Below, one piece after another: positions 5,291 through 6,866 of a stretch of 6,866 nt of DNA. The position numbers and the translations under genes are program-made. A model generated the notes under the pieces. That model ran no database searches. It was not told the DNA's origin and worked only from the letters and a program-made list of their open reading frames with translations. Each line of letters opens with the position of its first letter. The stretch's first letter is position 1. Origin of the DNA: an uncultured bacterium (GTDB lineage Bacteria; Patescibacteriota; Microgenomatia; UBA8517); contig CALEZE010000168.1 in NCBI GenBank assembly GCA_937928235.1, forward strand, positions 1 to 6,866, read 5' to 3'.

Positions 5291-5404
5291 ATGCCCTACA
5301 TAGACATTTCTAAGAAGATCGAGATACAACCTGTAGTAAGTGGTACTATGAAAGATGTGAAAGTGGGAAACAGTAATTATCTCGAAAATCGTAAAAATTT
5401 TTGA
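5291..5404 (+). CDS. Possible 37-residue small protein (low confidence)
   Basis: An ATG at 5291 opens 37 codons ending in TGA, within otherwise unexplained sequence. The product mixes acidic, basic and hydrophobic residues (starts MPYIDISKKIEIQPVVSG) and has no membrane helix or recognised motif. There is no ribosome binding site and no clean TATAAT at the leaderless distance. It ends just before a TATAAT box. It may be chance or the remnant of a longer gene. Confidence 0.2.
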   Translation: MPYIDISKKIEIQPVVSGTMKDVKVGNSNYLENRKNF

Positions 5405-5406
5405 AT

Positions 5407-5412
5407 TATAAT
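5407..5412 (+). promoter_or_regulatory. -10 box upstream of the glycosyltransferase gene
   Basis: A perfect TATAAT inside the right arm of an AT-rich inverted repeat (5373-5380 and 5408-5415). The predicted start is near 5419, giving a leader of about 170 bases before the glycosyltransferase. No -35 box is evident. A GTG at 5419 would be in leaderless position for a 29-codon ORF, which I do not call. Confidence 0.4.
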
Positions 5413-5513
5413 TACAGGGTGAGGGAACAATCACACAAAAATGGACATAGGTGTGAAAAAACTAAGTCCCAACAATATTCCGATAGGCACCGATTAGTCT
5501 CAAACTAAGAAAA

Positions 5514-5624
5514 ATGACAAAAAACGACATTAAAACGGCCCGAAAGCAAGCCAAAAAACGTACCCAAAAGAAGCCTAAAGATAGCAAGTGGCCATTACTA
5601 GCACTAACAAAAAGCGAGTGCTAG
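5514..5624 (+). CDS. Possible 36-residue basic peptide overlapping the glycosyltransferase start
   Basis: An ATG at 5514 opens 36 codons ending in TAG at 5622-5624, in a different frame from the downstream gene and overlapping it by 37 bases. The product is strongly basic (MTKNDIKTARKQAKKRTQKK at its N-terminus, about a dozen Lys/Arg in the first 25 residues), like small nucleic-acid- or ribosome-binding tails, but I recognise no family. It could be a short peptide translationally coupled to the next gene. It could also be the original N-terminal part of that gene shifted out of frame. Confidence 0.3.
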   Translation: MTKNDIKTARKQAKKRTQKKPKDSKWPLLALTKSEC

Positions 5625-6430
5625 CTTTTTTTAAAGAGAACCTTGCAAAAACAAAAAAAAAAGCGCCGTTTTTTGTTGCTACAACTAACCCGGAGATGGT
5701 AATGCTAGCCTCAAATGATCCTAAATACGCACGAATTCTAAATTCAGCAGACATTTCCTTGCCCGACGGAATAGGTTTGGTACAGGCCGTTCGTTTTTGG
5801 GAGCTTTCTACTCCAAGAAATAAACTTCTCAAGCCCGTCACTGTTTTTCTTCAAGGAGTTACAGTCGGGCTAGCTACTATATTTAATAGGGCGTGGTTAA
5901 CTCAGGACCTCGCCCCCATAAAAGGAAGGGAAATGTTTCTTGACCTTATGAAGCTGGCCAACAAAAAGAAATGGAAAGTGTTTTTCTTTGGGGGCGTAGA
6001 TGGTGAGGCGGAAGAGGCTGCTGAAAAACTTCGCGGGAGCTTGAAGAGCGTGGAGATAAAAGCTCTTGATGGGCCAAAGCTAGACGAAGAAGGAAGAGCC
6101 GTTGGGGAAGAAGAGAAAAGGATAGAAAAAAGGGCAATTGCCACAATAAATGCATTTCACCCGGATATTCTTTTCCTTGCCTTCACCCCGCCCAAGCAGG
6201 AAAAATGGTTTGCGGCAAACAAGAAAAACCTCAAAGTTGGTGGGGTAATGGGAGTGGGGGGAACTTTTCGTTATGTAACTGGGCGCTCTGCACCGCCTCC
6301 AAATTGGATGGGAGACATGGGACTTGAATGGATTTGGAGGCTAGTTACCGAACCCAGGCGAATTGGCCGCATTCTCACTGCTTTCCCGCTTTTCCCTTTG
6401 AAGGTTTTTATCAGCAAACTTAAGAACTAG
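5588..6430 (+). CDS. WecG/TagA/CpsF family glycosyltransferase with a hydrophobic insertion
   Basis: Family members add an N-acetylmannosamine-type sugar from a UDP donor to a lipid-linked acceptor at the inner membrane, in teichoic acid, enterobacterial common antigen or capsule synthesis; substrates here are unknown. Motifs in the 280 residues: ATTNPEM (31-37) and LPDGIGLV (58-65), which hold the Thr and Asp linked to catalysis in TagA; KGREMFLDLM (112-121); VFFFGG (131-136); AFTPPKQEKW (198-207); GVGGTFRYVTG (222-232); and the membrane-targeting GLEWIWRLVTEPRR (245-258). Between LPDGIGLV and KGREMF lie about 46 residues, some 30 more than in B. subtilis TagA, including a hydrophobic stretch (82-99). 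GGTFD is GGTFR here. The GTG at 5588 is the first start after an in-frame TAG at 5582; the usual first strand seems shortened, so the true N-terminus is uncertain. No ribosome binding site is visible. Confidence 0.88.
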   Translation: MAITSTNKKRVLAFFKENLAKTKKKAPFFVATTNPEMVMLASNDPKYARILNSADISLPDGIGLVQAVRFWELSTPRNKLLKPVTVFLQGVTVGLATIFNRAWLTQDLAPIKGREMFLDLMKLANKKKWKVFFFGGVDGEAEEAAEKLRGSLKSVEIKALDGPKLDEEGRAVGEEEKRIEKRAIATINAFHPDILFLAFTPPKQEKWFAANKKNLKVGGVMGVGGTFRYVTGRSAPPPNWMGDMGLEWIWRLVTEPRRIGRILTAFPLFPLKVFISKLKN

Positions 6431-6455
6431 CTTCAATTTTCGGGCAGCAAGTGTA

Positions 6456-6477
6456 AATTGGTAACTGTTAATTGGTA
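6456..6477 (+). repeat. Direct repeat AATTGGTA upstream of the HTH gene promoter
   Basis: AATTGGTA occurs at 6456-6463 and 6470-6477, 14 bases start to start, just upstream of the TTGACA box. It could be a regulator site, but eight bases is short enough for chance. Confidence 0.3.
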
Positions 6478-6486
6478 TTTTCCCTC

Positions 6487-6514
6487 TTGACACCTACTGC
6501 ACTGCTTTGATACT
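6487..6514 (+). promoter_or_regulatory. Promoter of the HTH gene
   Basis: A perfect TTGACA (6487-6492), a 16-base spacer and GATACT (6509-6514, 4 of 6). The predicted start is near 6521, giving a leader of about 65 bases before the ATG at 6586. Unlike the leaderless genes in this window, this one has a strong -35 and a weaker -10. The predicted start coincides with a palindrome. Confidence 0.6.
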
Positions 6515-6520
6515 TTGTGA

Positions 6521-6540
6521 TTAACTAAGTTAAGACTTAG
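6521..6540 (+). promoter_or_regulatory. Overlapping palindromes at the HTH gene transcription start (possible operator)
   Basis: Two perfect inverted repeats overlap: TTAACT-A-AGTTAA (6521-6533) and CTAAGT-TAAG-ACTTAG (6525-6540). They begin at the predicted +1, where a bound repressor would block the promoter. The downstream gene encodes a DNA-binding protein, so self-regulation is an attractive inference. Bases 6522-6534 match 106-118 at 12 of 13 positions. Confidence 0.45.
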
Positions 6541-6585
6541 GCACGAGACGGTATCAGAGCCGGTCGAAATACAAAAAACTAAATA

Positions 6586-6804
6586 ATGGCAGCGAAAGAT
6601 AAAAAGAAATTAAACCTAGACAATCTTCCAGATCTTCTCACTGTTCGTGAAGTTGCAGAGCTATTGAGAGTTTCCCCGCTAACCATTAAAAGATGGGGTA
6701 AAAGAGGCAAACTTCCCGCGATTCGTATAAACTCCCGCGGCGACCGCCGCTATAAGAAGGAAGCCGTCCTCTGGCTTTTGGGAATGCAAGAGAAGGCCGA
6801 ATAA
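6586..6804 (+). CDS. Small excisionase/MerR-type helix-turn-helix DNA-binding protein
   Basis: The 72-residue protein has a basic N-terminal tail (MAAKDKKKLN) followed by a winged helix-turn-helix of the excisionase/MerR type over about 17-66. LLTVREVAELLRVSPLTIKRW (17-37) supplies the two helices, GKLPAIRI (41-48) the turn into the wing, and RRYKKEAVLWLL (54-65) the last strand and helix. Such proteins act as small regulators or recombination directionality factors; no recombinase is visible here, so a regulator is the likelier reading. It has a strong promoter and a palindrome at its transcription start. The ATG is preceded by an A-rich stretch without a ribosome binding site. A new leaderless gene starts 33 bases after the stop. 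Confidence 0.85.
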   Translation: MAAKDKKKLNLDNLPDLLTVREVAELLRVSPLTIKRWGKRGKLPAIRINSRGDRRYKKEAVLWLLGMQEKAE

Positions 6805-6822
6805 CCTCTTTTTAGTTCTTCC

Positions 6823-6831
6823 TGATATAAT
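6823..6831 (+). promoter_or_regulatory. Extended -10 promoter of the last, partial gene
   Basis: TGATATAAT is a perfect extended -10 element (TGn plus TATAAT). Its end is 6 bases before the ATG at 6838, so the predicted start is the A of the start codon. This is the clearest leaderless arrangement in the window. Confidence 0.7.
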
Positions 6832-6837
6832 TTCTAC

Positions 6838-6866
6838 ATGACTCCAAAAAAGCTTTGGATTATTGC
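6838..6866 (+). CDS. Start of a gene cut by the window end
   Basis: Only the first nine complete codons are present (MTPKKLWII). Basic residues followed by a hydrophobic run would fit the start of a signal peptide or membrane anchor, but this is too short to identify. The start is supported by the extended -10 element at leaderless distance. Confidence 0.55.

Larger units (their letters stand above)
5043..5587. other. 545-base intergenic region with hairpins, promoter-like boxes and tiny ORFs
   Basis: No gene of normal size is supported here. Visible items are: GGCA/TGCC hairpin just after mreB (5049-5063); a perfect 7-base inverted repeat CAAAAGT/ACTTTTG (5097-5103, 5118-5124); a six-pair hairpin with one G-U pair (5161-5176); AAACCA/TGGTTT (5216-5221, 5232-5237); and GTAATTAT/ATAATTAC (5373-5380, 5408-5415). 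None is followed by a terminator-like T-run. Short ORFs begin at 5213 (8 codons), 5291 (37 codons), 5442 (18 codons) and 5514 (36 codons). I searched by eye for tmRNA, RNase P and SRP RNA signatures and found none. Confidence 0.5.

Noticed and set aside
5249..5434. 61-codon minus-strand ORF in the intergenic region
   Set aside because: AT-rich, aromatic-rich translation of non-coding sequence, no family resemblance and no promoter or start signal on that strand.
1..6866. CRISPR array, insertion sequence or prophage genes
   Set aside because: No regularly spaced repeats, transposase, integrase, Cas or phage structural motifs are visible; the HTH protein alone does not establish a mobile element.

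Overview
The window looks like a piece of a bacterial chromosome from the Patescibacteria/CPR radiation. This is inference: the genes are compact, no start has a convincing Shine-Dalgarno sequence, several genes have a TATAAT box 6-8 bases before the start codon (leaderless or near-leaderless), and the gene set (PEGA-domain membrane protein, lone mreB, TagA-type glycosyltransferase, small excisionase-like HTH protein, RsmI without its C-terminal domain) fits that group. The standard bacterial code works throughout. All six complete main genes end in TAA or TAG.

Layout. 1-188: no convincing gene, but two inverted repeats. 189-263 (-): tRNA-Pro(CGG). 286-969 (+): rsmI, divergent from the tRNA. 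966-2453 (-): membrane-anchored spermidine-synthase-like protein, tail to tail with rsmI and overlapping it by 4 bases. 2484-2696 (-): an intact tRNA-Arg(CCT) lying between a 5' fragment and a 3'-like fragment of another tRNA gene. 2703-3884 (-): PEGA/beta-propeller membrane protein. 3885-4031: divergent promoter region. 4032-5042 (+): MreB-like actin. 5043-5587: long intergenic stretch with promoters, hairpins and tiny ORFs. 5588-6430 (+): WecG/TagA/CpsF glycosyltransferase. 6431-6585: regulatory region. 6586-6804 (+): HTH protein. 6838 onward: start of a leaderless gene cut by the window end.

Functionally the window mixes translation (two tRNAs, 16S rRNA methylation) with cell shape and cell envelope (MreB, TagA-type transferase, PEGA protein).

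The most unusual signal is non-coding. A stem-loop with conserved internal-loop bases but different helices occurs downstream of both tRNAs (137-170 and 2492-2526), in the same orientation. The second copy is embedded in the apparent 3' end of a tRNA whose 5' half lies on the far side of the intact tRNA-Arg. A separate short motif (TAACTAAGT-like) recurs in three intergenic regions.
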